A stretch of DNA of 7,563 bases from Prolixibacteraceae bacterium (GTDB taxonomy: Bacteria; Bacteroidota; Bacteroidia; Bacteroidales; Prolixibacteraceae): the NCBI GenBank assembly GCA_016931875.1, contig JAFGDX010000519.1, positions 1 through 7,563 of the forward strand. The letters are read 5' to 3'. The notes under the pieces are model-generated. The model searched no databases, was not told where the DNA came from, and saw nothing but the letters and a program-made list of their open reading frames with translations. Positions 1-5,875 of this stretch are shown here, one piece after another. The number at the start of each line of letters is the position of its first letter. The first letter of the stretch is position 1. The position numbers were made by a program, and so were the translations under genes.

Positions 1-378
1 GGATTTGCACAGGTGGGCGATCCGGATTACTACAAAAAGAACCTTGTTGAAATGAATTACCTGTTGGATTTGATCAACGAAAAGTTTTCGGTTCCTGAAC
101 AATTTACGTTCACTTGTTTCTTTGTCAAAAAATCGTTTCCGCACGAATTTGTCACTTACCATGAAATTGTACTTTATTTCGATGAAGTAGTGCTGGACGA
201 ATGGAAAGACTCAGACGATGAATTTATTCAGGGCTTATTCGATGAGTTTTGGGACTGGTTCAACCATGTGGAAGCCTTCGATTTGGAATCGGAAGAAATT
301 ACCGAACGGATTCAGGAACTGTATTGTCAGTCTTTGAATACTCAAAAAGCGGAACATTTGAATGTTGTCCGTGCTTAA
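1..378 (+). CDS. Unrecognised acidic protein, probably 5'-truncated by the window edge
   Basis: The reading frame is open from base 1 (GFAQ precedes the GTG at 13) and ends with TAA at 376-378. The true start is therefore either the GTG at 13 or, more likely, outside the window. The visible 121-125 residues are strongly acidic and rich in aromatic residues, with a dense stretch around DEFIQGLFDEFWDWFNHVEAF (from the GTG, roughly residues 69-89). There is no signal peptide, membrane segment or catalytic motif that I can recognise. Acidic, soluble small proteins of this kind occur both as element cargo and as ordinary hypothetical proteins. I do not recognise the family and assign no function. 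A strong intrinsic terminator follows 8 nt after the stop, so it is the last gene of its transcript. The ATPase gene downstream has its own promoter-like region. Confidence 0.7.
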   Translation, partial: GFAQVGDPDYYKKNLVEMNYLLDLINEKFSVPEQFTFTCFFVKKSFPHEFVTYHEIVLYFDEVVLDEWKDSDDEFIQGLFDEFWDWFNHVEAFDLESEEITERIQELYCQSLNTQKAEHLNVVRA

Positions 379-385
379 TAAAATC

Positions 386-415
386 ATCCCGTTGGGTAAC
401 TGACGGGATTTTTTT
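386..415 (+). terminator. Intrinsic terminator after the first gene
   Basis: ATCCCGT (386-392) pairs perfectly with ACGGGAT (403-409) across a 10-nt loop, and the stem runs into an uninterrupted run of seven T (409-415). It begins 8 nt after the stop codon of the preceding gene and has the classic form of a Rho-independent terminator. It separates that gene from the ATPase gene. Confidence 0.85.
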
Positions 416-446
416 GGTCGTTTTTATTTAATGTGTATTATCTTGA

Positions 447-477
447 ATTGTTTTGACGAGCTAATTTATTATCTTTG
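447..477 (+). promoter_or_regulatory. Candidate Bacteroidetes promoter for the ATPase gene
   Basis: TATCTTTG at 470-477 matches the Bacteroidetes -7 consensus TAnnTTTG exactly. The -33 TTTG element is degenerate: ATTG at 447-450 has the better spacing (about 25 bp centre to centre), while TTTG at 452-455 has the better sequence but is too close (20 bp). Transcription would start near 484, about 39 nt before the ATG at 523 and inside the double palindrome described next. The -7 match is seen directly; promoter activity is inferred. Confidence 0.5.
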
Positions 478-506
478 TTACGGTCGTAACTGTTACAGAT
501 GTAACA
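477..506 (+). promoter_or_regulatory. Tandem double palindrome, probable operator
   Basis: Two copies of GTTAC-N4-GTAAC lie side by side. The first is 477-490, with full arms GTTACG and CGTAAC. The second is 491-506, with arms TGTTAC and GTAACA. The period is 15 bp, so equivalent half-sites are offset by about one and a half helical turns. The pair starts at the last base of the -7 box and covers the expected transcription start, the position of a repressor operator. As RNA, each copy could instead form a short hairpin with a 4-nt loop in the leader. The regulator is unknown, and no DNA-binding regulator gene is visible next to it. Confidence 0.6.
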
Positions 507-522
507 AATTAATTTTTAAAAG

Positions 523-1845
523 ATGAAATTCTATAACAGAGAAAGTGAACTTGATGAATTGAAAAGAATACAAAACCTTTCTTTAAGTGATTTTTCGCGA
601 ATGACAGTTGTTACGGGGAGAAGAAGGATTGGTAAAACAAGCCTCGTCATGAAATCAGTTGAAAATACGCCGACTGTTTACCTGTTTGTGGGCCGGAAAA
701 ATGAAGCAACACTCTGCGCGGAATTTGTTCCATTAATAACCAGTTCATTAAATGCTTTCGTGCCGGAAGGTATTCAATCATTCAGGTCGCTGTTTCAATA
801 CCTGATGGAACTGGCTACGCAACGTTCTTTCAACCTTGTCATCGACGAATTTCAGGAATTTTACAACATCAATGAATCAGTATTCAGCGATATGCAAAAT
901 ATTTGGGACAGCTACAGAAAACGCACCCACATGAATTTAATAGTTAGCGGTTCTGTATATTCTTTAATGCAGAAAATATTTCAGAATTCAAAAGAACCGT
1001 TGTTTGGCAGGGCAGATAATATTATCAAATTATCTGCTTTCGATATAACTACCCTGAAAGAAATAATGCGCGATTATTATCCTGAATACACTAACGATGA
1101 TTTACTGGCATTATATACTTTTACCGGAGGTATTCCCAAGTATATCGAATTGTTTTGTGACAGTGGCAGGCTCCATGTTGACGGGATGATTGAATTTATG
1201 GTCCGTGATAACTCGTCTTTTACCGAAGAGGGAAAAAATCTTCTTATTGAAGAGTTTGGGAAAAATTATGCTACCTATTTTTCCATTCTAAGTGCCATTT
1301 CAGGAGGAATTAATACACAGCCCAAAATTGAATCAGCATTGGGAGACAAAAGTATTGGCGGGCAATTGAAAAGACTTATCGAAGATTATCAAATCATTGT
1401 TCGCCAGAGGCCTGTTTTTTCGAAAGAAGGGACACAGGCGGTCCGTTATGAAATTCAGGATAATTTTATTCGGTTTTGGTTCAATTATTTTGACCGTTAC
1501 CGGTCGTTAATTGAAATAAAAAATTTTCATGGTCTGCGAAATATTATAAAAACTGACTATCTAACTTATTCAGGCAAAATGCTGGAACGCTGGTTTAAAC
1601 AGAAACTGGCCGAAAGTATGCAATTCAGGGAAATTGGCTCCTGGTGGGAACCAAAGAATGAGCAAAATGAAATTGATATCGTTGCATTAAAGCTGGAAAA
1701 AAACCAGGCATTTGTAGCCGAGGTAAAGCGACAAAAGAAAAACTTCAAACCTGATTTATTTGCAGCCAAAGTGGAACACCTCAAGCACAAAGTTATGGCA
1801 AAATACAACATTGAAACTGGTTTTCTTTCACTGGAGGATATGTAA
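523..1845 (+). CDS. ATP-binding protein: ATPase_2 domain plus DUF234 nuclease-like C-terminus
   Basis: This 440-residue protein is of the archaeal-type ATPase_2 family (STAND/AAA-related P-loop NTPases) with a DUF234 tail. The N-terminal part has the typical FYNRESEL opening (3-10), Walker A GRRRIGKTS (32-40), Walker B LVIDEF (105-110) and a TGGIP motif (201-205). The DUF234 region has the characteristic DNFIRFWF (313-320) and a pattern consistent with a PD-(D/E)XK nuclease core: E383 and D385 in EIDIV, then E400-V-K402. Length and domain order are normal for the family, and no break is seen. The ATG at 523 places the family opening right at the N-terminus, which supports this start. No transmembrane segment is apparent, so it should be cytosolic. 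Members are widespread in archaea and anaerobic bacteria and mostly uncharacterised; a DNA-related role is inference. It is expressed alone from a promoter with a double palindrome. Confidence 0.9.
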   Translation: MKFYNRESELDELKRIQNLSLSDFSRMTVVTGRRRIGKTSLVMKSVENTPTVYLFVGRKNEATLCAEFVPLITSSLNAFVPEGIQSFRSLFQYLMELATQRSFNLVIDEFQEFYNINESVFSDMQNIWDSYRKRTHMNLIVSGSVYSLMQKIFQNSKEPLFGRADNIIKLSAFDITTLKEIMRDYYPEYTNDDLLALYTFTGGIPKYIELFCDSGRLHVDGMIEFMVRDNSSFTEEGKNLLIEEFGKNYATYFSILSAISGGINTQPKIESALGDKSIGGQLKRLIEDYQIIVRQRPVFSKEGTQAVRYEIQDNFIRFWFNYFDRYRSLIEIKNFHGLRNIIKTDYLTYSGKMLERWFKQKLAESMQFREIGSWWEPKNEQNEIDIVALKLEKNQAFVAEVKRQKKNFKPDLFAAKVEHLKHKVMAKYNIETGFLSLEDM

Positions 1846-1893
1846 ATAACCGTTATTGCACACCCCTTAAATCCTGGCCAAAATATTTCGTCC

Positions 1894-2001
1894 GGCGGAA
1901 AAGTCAAGGGCAAGCCCTTCGGGTGCGTTCAGTTTTCTGTTGTATTCGTTTTCCTTAGAGAAAGGAAGAAAACTGACATGCACCCTTGACTAGAATCCGC
2001 C
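1894..2001. repeat. Large imperfect inverted repeat / branched hairpin
   Basis: Nested complementary arms are seen: GGCGGA (1894-1899) with TCCGCC (1996-2001); GTCAAGGG (1903-1910) with CCCTTGAC (1983-1990); CAGTTTTC (1930-1937) with GAAAACTG (1968-1975); and TTCCTT (1951-1956) with AAGGAA (1962-1967) at the tip. A second set of pairings competes with this. AAGGG (1906-1910) can fold locally with CCCTT (1915-1919), and GGGTGC (1921-1926) can then pair with GCACCC (1980-1985). No T-run follows, so it is not a simple terminator. It may be a DNA-level site such as a transfer or processing origin, or a folded leader RNA. Confidence 0.7.
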
Positions 2002-2010
2002 GCACCTCAA

Positions 2011-2090
2011 TGCAGGTACGCCAAAATTTAACCGGCGTGCCAGATTTTCCTTGTACAAAGTTTGCAGGGGTGCCAAAATAAGTCTGCAGG
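2011..2090 (+). repeat. TGCAGG direct repeats and small hairpin before ardC-like gene
   Basis: TGCAGG occurs at 2011, 2063 and 2085. The first two extend to a 17-bp imperfect repeat, TGCAGGnnnGCCAAAAT (14 of 17 identical, 52 bp apart). Between them, GGTACGCC (2015-2022) can pair with GGCGTGCC (2034-2041), with one G-T wobble and an 11-nt loop. TTGTACAA at 2051-2058 is a perfect 8-bp palindrome. The cluster ends 15 bp before the ATG at 2106, so protein binding here could control that gene. Confidence 0.5.
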
Positions 2091-2105
2091 GCAGCAGCAA
2101 TTCAC

Positions 2106-3017
2106 ATGAAAAGATTCGATATTTATAAGACCGTTACAAACTTGATTGTTGAACGTTTGGAAGCAGGAGTGGTTCCCTGGCAGATGCCTTGGAAAACGGC
2201 AAACTGTATTCCACGTAACCTGATTTCGAAAAGACCTTACCGGGGATTCAATTTTTGGTATCTGTTGAGTTTTAATTTTGAACGACCCTATTTTATGACT
2301 TTTAATCAGATTAAAGATTTGGGTGGGTCAATCAAAAAAGGTTCCAAATCGTTTATGGTCATTTTCTGGAAATTGATTGAATGTGAAAAGGAAGATTCCA
2401 TTGAAGAAATTCCGTTTCTTCGGTATTACAGGGTGTTTCATATTGACGATGTTGAAGGCATAAACCCCGGATTGATTCCAGCGAACAAAGATTATGACCA
2501 TGAATTCGATCCCATTGGTGCCTGTGATGAACTGGTTGATAGCTGGGAAGATTCACCTGAAATAATTCTGGGTAAAAACAAGGCTTGTTATATACCTTTA
2601 CTGGATACCGTGCACATGCCACATCCACGCACATTTTTTAAAGATGAAGCATATTATTCTACCCTGTTTCATGAATTGGTCCATGCAGTCGGTCACAAGA
2701 AAAGGTTGAACCGGCATGAAAAATTTCCGGATCATCAGTTTGGTAGTTGTGATTACAGCATCGAAGAACTGATAGCTGAAATGGGCGCTGCCTATCTGTG
2801 TGGTATCTGCGGCATTGAAAATACAACAATCGATAACAGTGCAGCCTACATCGGCAATTGGTTGAAAAAGCTGAAAAGTGATTCAAAATTTATTGTTCAA
2901 GCTTCTGGATTGGCTCAACGTGCAGTCGATTATATTTTAGATCGTCAGGATTCAAATCCGAAAGCGATTTCAAAGAAAAAGAAACTTCAGGTTGAAAATT
3001 CTTCAATCGTTTTCTGA
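2106..3017 (+). CDS. ArdC-like antirestriction protein with zincin metallopeptidase domain
   Basis: This 303-residue protein has the two-domain layout of ArdC homologues. The N-terminal ArdC_N domain (about 3-120) contains the family landmarks VPWQMPW (23-29), PRNLISKRPYRGFNFW (36-51) and MTFNQIKDLGGSIKKGSK (64-81); it binds single-stranded DNA in characterised members. The C-terminal zincin domain (about 160-280) has the metal-binding motif HELVHAVGH (189-197) followed by EELIAEMGAAYL (220-231), which probably supplies the third zinc ligand. The end, SAAYIGNWLKKLKSD (245-259), is also typical. All expected motifs are intact. Plasmid ArdC protects incoming DNA against restriction, so this gene fits a mobile element. 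It converges on the integrase gene with only 21 bp between the two stops. Substrate and actual antirestriction activity are inferred from the family; some chromosomal homologues may have other roles. Confidence 0.9.
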   Translation: MKRFDIYKTVTNLIVERLEAGVVPWQMPWKTANCIPRNLISKRPYRGFNFWYLLSFNFERPYFMTFNQIKDLGGSIKKGSKSFMVIFWKLIECEKEDSIEEIPFLRYYRVFHIDDVEGINPGLIPANKDYDHEFDPIGACDELVDSWEDSPEIILGKNKACYIPLLDTVHMPHPRTFFKDEAYYSTLFHELVHAVGHKKRLNRHEKFPDHQFGSCDYSIEELIAEMGAAYLCGICGIENTTIDNSAAYIGNWLKKLKSDSKFIVQASGLAQRAVDYILDRQDSNPKAISKKKKLQVENSSIVF

Positions 3018-3038
3018 AACTTACTGTTAATCCTCAAA

Positions 3039-4259
3039 TTAGCTTAATTTCTTTTTTAGTTTATCCATATCCTCACTCACTTTTTCATTAATTACTTTGG
3101 AGTAAATTTGAGTCGTTCTAATACTCTTATGCCCTAACATCGAGCTTATTGATTCTATTGGAACTCCGTTTGCAAGTGTTACTGTTGTGGCAAAAGTATG
3201 TCTTGCAATGTGAAAAGTTAAATTCTTATCAACCGATGCCAAATCTGCAATTTCTTTTAAATAGGCATTCATTTTTTGATTACTGAAGATGGGAAAAATA
3301 TGTTCTTCCGTCTTTTTATTCGGATACCGGCTGTATTTTTTTATTAATTCATGAGCTTTGGGAAGTAGGGGAATGTTGGACTGACTTTTTGTTTTTGTCC
3401 GTTCCGTGATGATCCACAAGTCACCATCAATCCCTAATCGAATATTGTTTTTTGTTAAATTAAAAACATCCACATAAGCAAGACCGGAATAACAGGAAAA
3501 AACGAAAATATCCCTAACGATGTCAAGACGTGGAAATGAAAGTTTTAAGTCTTCAATATTTTGTAATTCATCTTTTAACAAATATTCTCTTTTTACTTCT
3601 ACTATTTTGGCTTGAAACTTTGCAAATGGATCTTTTGCTAACCACTCATTTTTTATCGCTAGGTTAATTACTTTTCTAAAGTTCTTAATGTATTTTATTG
3701 TTGTATTGTGGTTGCATTTTCTGGTTACTTTGAAATAGTGCTCTAAGTCGGTAACAAAAGAATATTTAATTCGATTCAGAGGGATGTCATTTATTTTATA
3801 TTTAAATATAAGAAAAGCCTTAATATGGTCTAATGTTGTTTTATAACGTTTTATCGTTGCAGACGCATAATTGGTTCCTTCGAGTTCTTTTAATTGTTGG
3901 TTGTGATATTCGAATACTTCAAGAAGCATTCTTCTATCTTCTGATATGCCCAGAAATTTATTTTTTAGGCTTTGCGCTGTTACTTCTTCTCCAAGTTTAA
4001 TCATCTCAGTGTGGTAATCATTCATCAATGCTTTAAGAGATTCCAAATATTGATTCAATTGCTTTACTTCGCTTTTATACCCTTTGGCTTTGTTGGCTTT
4101 ATTTTCCCAATTATCTGGATGTATATGTCTTTTGATTGAAACTTCTGCACGCTGTCCATTCACTGTAATGCGCATGTATACAGGGGATTTGCCATCATTG
4201 TTCTTTCTTCCATTGCGTAATACAAATGCCAGATTGTAAGTATTAAAATTTTCCATCAT
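3039..4259 (-). CDS. Tyrosine recombinase / integrase, Bacteroidetes IntDOT-like
   Basis: This integrase has the usual three parts (numbering from a TTG at 4262): an arm-binding domain (about 8-100), a SAM-like core-binding domain (about 112-215) and a catalytic domain (about 225-400). Catalytic residues visible are K290 (or K292), H351 and R354 in HIARH, H378 in LGH, and the nucleophile Y387 in TTQIY. The position of the first catalytic arginine, in CYSGLAYVDV, is A262. CTnDOT integrase also lacks this arginine and has a serine there. The frame opens with TTG-ATG-ATG; I prefer the ATG at 4259, or 4256, over the TTG. It is transcribed away from ssrA, about 250 bp from the tmRNA 3' end, with repeated candidate binding sites in between. 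Length is normal and the gene looks functional. It should catalyse integration and excision of an element at ssrA. It looks more AT-rich than the chromosomal genes to its right. Confidence 0.95.
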   Translation of the reverse strand: MMENFNTYNLAFVLRNGRKNNDGKSPVYMRITVNGQRAEVSIKRHIHPDNWENKANKAKGYKSEVKQLNQYLESLKALMNDYHTEMIKLGEEVTAQSLKNKFLGISEDRRMLLEVFEYHNQQLKELEGTNYASATIKRYKTTLDHIKAFLIFKYKINDIPLNRIKYSFVTDLEHYFKVTRKCNHNTTIKYIKNFRKVINLAIKNEWLAKDPFAKFQAKIVEVKREYLLKDELQNIEDLKLSFPRLDIVRDIFVFSCYSGLAYVDVFNLTKNNIRLGIDGDLWIITERTKTKSQSNIPLLPKAHELIKKYSRYPNKKTEEHIFPIFSNQKMNAYLKEIADLASVDKNLTFHIARHTFATTVTLANGVPIESISSMLGHKSIRTTQIYSKVINEKVSEDMDKLKKKLS

Positions 4260-4274
4260 CAAAAACGGTTAAAT

Positions 4275-4413
4275 TTGTTCACTGAAATTAGTAAATTAAT
4301 ATTATAAATGCAAAATTTCAATCTTTGTAATTAATTGTTAATTAGTTTTATAAGTCAAAATTGGTGAACAAAACTGAATGCCAATTTTGTTCACCGAATT
4401 GTTCACCTAAATT
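4275..4413. repeat. Four TTGTTCACC-type sites, candidate integrase arm sites
   Basis: Three copies lie on the plus strand: TTGTTCACTGAAATT (4275-4289), TTGTTCACCGAATT (4387-4400) and TTGTTCACCTAAATT (4399-4413). One is inverted, AATTGGTGAACAA (4359-4371). The last two form a tandem with a 12-bp period. The inverted copy and the third make a perfect 11-bp dyad, GGTGAACAAAA (4363-4373) against TTTTGTTCACC (4385-4395). Directly and inversely repeated short sites between an integrase gene and its attachment site are typical arm-type sites for the integrase N-terminal domain. The first copy sits 16 bp upstream of the integrase start, so binding there could also repress int. Confidence 0.65.
4328..4344. 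repeat. 17-bp AT-rich dyad upstream of int
   Basis: TAATTAA (4328-4334) and TTAATTA (4338-4344) are perfect inverted repeats around TTG. The dyad lies about 70 bp upstream of the integrase start, between the first and second TTGTTCACC sites. It could bind an accessory or regulatory protein, but such AT-rich symmetry also arises by chance in a low-GC gap. Confidence 0.35.
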
Positions 4414-4445
4414 ATGGTTTTAGATGGTTTTATTTGGTGTGGTGT
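4414..4445 (+). repeat. Short tandem duplications near the ssrA terminator
   Basis: ATGGTTTTA(G/T) is repeated twice with a 10-bp period (4414-4433), followed by GGTGT twice (4436-4445). They directly follow the TTGTTCACC tandem. They may be extra protein-binding sites in the attachment region, or simple slippage products. Confidence 0.35.
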
Positions 4446-4476
4446 AAAAACAAAAAGCACTAAATTTCAGTGCTTT
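4446..4476 (-). terminator. Intrinsic terminator of ssrA
   Basis: Read on the minus strand, AAAGCACT (4476-4469) pairs with AGTGCTTT (4461-4454) around a 7-nt loop and is followed by T-rich sequence, TTTTTGTTTTT in all. It starts about 35 nt past the tmRNA 3' end, where a terminator for ssrA is expected. It can also act partly in the opposite direction because its left flank is A-rich. Confidence 0.75.
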
Positions 4477-4510
4477 GATGTTTTTTGATTTCAAATGAAG
4501 TGTAAAAAAG

Positions 4511-4905
4511 TGGAGCTGGCGGGAGTCGAACCCGCGTCCAAACGAGGAAGCCACAAGCTTTCTACATGCTTAGCCCCGACTTGTTTTTCGAGTGCCGGCT
4601 GGATCAGGGCCACCGACCAGCACCTTAGCTCCTTTATTTTCGCAGAAATTACGGAGCAAAACTTCCGCTAGCTTCGATTTACTTGCACCGCCGGTTCGGG
4701 CCGCTTCGAAGCGATAGCACCCGGGCGATGTCTCGTCCCAGAACCTTGTTCCGGGATAAAGCAGTAACCTACTTCGTTCGGTTACGCAGCAAGAGCGTAA
4801 TTTTCTTCGCCAATTAATGTTTTGATTATTATTTTATAGGGTCAACAATCAAAACCCTGCATGCTTACCTGCCTCTTCTACCCGCTGTCAAAACCAGTCA
4901 GCCCC
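4511..4905 (-). ncRNA. ssrA: tmRNA (transfer-messenger RNA)
   Basis: The tRNA-like ends are clear. The 5' end GGGGCTG (4905-4899) pairs with CAGCTCC before the discriminator A at 4511, giving a 7-bp acceptor stem with one G-U. The T arm is GCGGG-TTCGACT-CCCGC (4535-4519), and the GACAGCGGG stretch near the 5' end is typical of Bacteroidetes tmRNA. The tag reading frame GGC...GCG TAA (4811-4782) encodes GEENYALAA, ending in the ALAA proteolysis signal. About 395 nt is a normal length. With SmpB, the RNA releases stalled ribosomes and tags the unfinished protein for degradation. CCA is not encoded after the discriminator (the next bases are CTT) and would have to be added after processing. The 3' end is next to an integrase gene, so its last bases may have been supplied by an inserted element. 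Confidence 0.97.
4519..4535 (-). other. Probable integration core: T arm of tmRNA
   Basis: GCGGG and CCCGC flank the 7-nt loop TTCGACT. Tyrosine integrases often use such symmetric tRNA or tmRNA arms as crossover sites, with a spacer of about 7 bp. The neighbouring integrase and its candidate arm sites on this side suggest that the crossover happened here or a few bases towards 4511. No second copy is present in the window, so the exact core cannot be delimited. Confidence 0.4.
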
Positions 4906-4918
4906 GGTAAAAGCCTGC

Positions 4919-4949
4919 CAAATTTTAGCAGGATTGCAAAAATACCAAA
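4919..4949 (-). promoter_or_regulatory. Candidate ssrA promoter
   Basis: On the minus strand, TTTG (4949-4946) and TAAAATTTG (4927-4919) resemble the -33 TTTG and -7 TAnnTTTG boxes, about 25 bp apart, though the second has one extra base. Transcription would begin a few bases before the tmRNA 5' end at 4905. A second match, TATTTTTG (4944-4937), fits the -7 box exactly but would give a longer leader and lacks a -33 partner. CCTGC (4914-4918) and GCAGG (4928-4932) flank the first -7 box as an inverted repeat. Confidence 0.45.
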
Positions 4950-5003
4950 AAACAAGCATTATTCCTCTTTTTTCATTCTTTTTCCCGGTGGGTGGTTAAT
5001 TTT

Positions 5004-5873
5004 TTACAACCCGGCAGCAAATTCTTTTAACCAGATTTTAACTGTTTCTCCGATTTCCGGATCTTCCAGTGCAAATTCGAGATTGGTTTTCAGAAATCCG
5101 AGTTTGTTTCCGATGTCATATCTTTTGCCGTTAAATTTCAACCCATACATGGCTTTTGTTTTTACCATTTCCCTCATGGCATCGGTGAGTTGAATTTCAT
5201 TGTTTTTTCCGGGCGGCGTTTTTTCCAGAAATTCAAATATATCGGGAGTGAAAATATACCGGCTGGCCACAGCCAGGTTCGATGGTGCTTCCTCGGGGGT
5301 CGGTTTTTCAATCCAGTCGCTTGCTTTAAAAACGTTCTCAGAAATCTGTTGTCCGTCAATAATTCCGTAACGATGTACCATTTCAGGTTTTACTTCTTCC
5401 AGAGCAATTACCGAACTTTGATATTTTTCATACACATCGATCAATTGTTTGGTTACCGGGCCATCTTCGCTTTTAACCAGTGTGTCGCCCAAAAGTATGG
5501 CAAAAGGTTCGTTGTTTACATGATAGCGGGCATGCAAAATGGCATCACCCAGGCCGTTCATTTCTTTTTGCCATACAAAATGGATGTTGGCAAGGTTTGA
5601 AATGGAACGGATTTTATCCAGCGTTTTAAGGTCCTGTTTTTTCAACAACGACTCTTCCAGTACCGGGCTTCTGTCAAAATATTCTTCAATGGCTCTTTTC
5701 CCTTTCCCGATAATCATTAAAATATCCGTTATTCCGCTGGCAACAGCTTCTTCAACCACATATTGTATAACGGGAGTATCTATTATTGGAATCATTTCCT
5801 TGGGCTGCGACTTGGTGGCCGGTAAAAAGCGCGTACCGTATCCTGCGGCAGGAATTACTGCTTTCTTAATCAT
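5004..5873 (-). CDS. galU: UTP-glucose-1-phosphate uridylyltransferase (GalU type)
   Basis: This 289-residue cytosolic nucleotidyltransferase should join UTP and a sugar 1-phosphate, normally glucose 1-phosphate, into a UDP-sugar and pyrophosphate. The N-terminal signature AVIPAAGYGTRFLPATK (5-21) includes the GxGTR nucleotide-binding loop and is followed by QPKEMIPIIDTP (23-34) with the conserved K25. Further GalU features are QKEMNGLGDAIL, the metal-binding aspartate in LLGDT, YGIIDG, WIEKP, and the C-terminal KRYDIGNKLGFLK. Length is normal, and the ATG gives the standard MIKKAVIPAAG start. It begins 2 nt after the stop of the GHMP kinase gene, so the two are probably cotranscribed and translationally coupled. 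The pairing suggests that its sugar phosphate could come from that kinase, in which case its substrate might be broader than glucose 1-phosphate. UDP-sugar products feed capsule, lipopolysaccharide and uronic acid pathways. Confidence 0.93.
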   Translation of the reverse strand: MIKKAVIPAAGYGTRFLPATKSQPKEMIPIIDTPVIQYVVEEAVASGITDILMIIGKGKRAIEEYFDRSPVLEESLLKKQDLKTLDKIRSISNLANIHFVWQKEMNGLGDAILHARYHVNNEPFAILLGDTLVKSEDGPVTKQLIDVYEKYQSSVIALEEVKPEMVHRYGIIDGQQISENVFKASDWIEKPTPEEAPSNLAVASRYIFTPDIFEFLEKTPPGKNNEIQLTDAMREMVKTKAMYGLKFNGKRYDIGNKLGFLKTNLEFALEDPEIGETVKIWLKEFAAGL

Positions 5874-5875
5874 AT

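Larger units (their letters stand above)
1846..2105. other. Structured non-coding stretch between the ATPase and ardC-like genes
   Basis: This 260-bp interval has no convincing gene. Opposite-strand reading through its start is only a shadow of the ATPase gene. It contains a large imperfect inverted repeat (1894-2001), a smaller hairpin (2015-2041) and short TGCAGG direct repeats (2011-2090), each listed separately. It appears richer in G and C than the integrase end of the island. It could hold the leader and regulatory region of the ardC-like gene, or a DNA-processing site of the element. Confidence 0.6.

Noticed and set aside
249..431. Short plus-strand frame overlapping the first gene
   Set aside because: It is in another frame of the acidic protein and reads through the terminator; not a gene.
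1566..1913. Minus-strand reading frame of 115 codons
   Set aside because: It lies almost wholly opposite the ATPase gene, and its sequence is low-complexity and without family motifs; a shadow frame.
2359..2886. Two minus-strand frames opposite the ardC-like gene
   Set aside because: The plus-strand frame has intact ArdC and HExxH motifs; the opposite frames have no recognisable protein features.
1..4500. Second copy of the ssrA 3' end (distal attachment site)
   Set aside because: Looked for GTCGAACCCGC-like and GGAGCTGGCGGG-like sequence by eye and found none; the boundary is not in this window.
4861..5193. Plus-strand frame starting inside ssrA
   Set aside because: It overlaps the tmRNA 5' end and the 3' end of galU on the opposite strand, and the protein has no plausible features.
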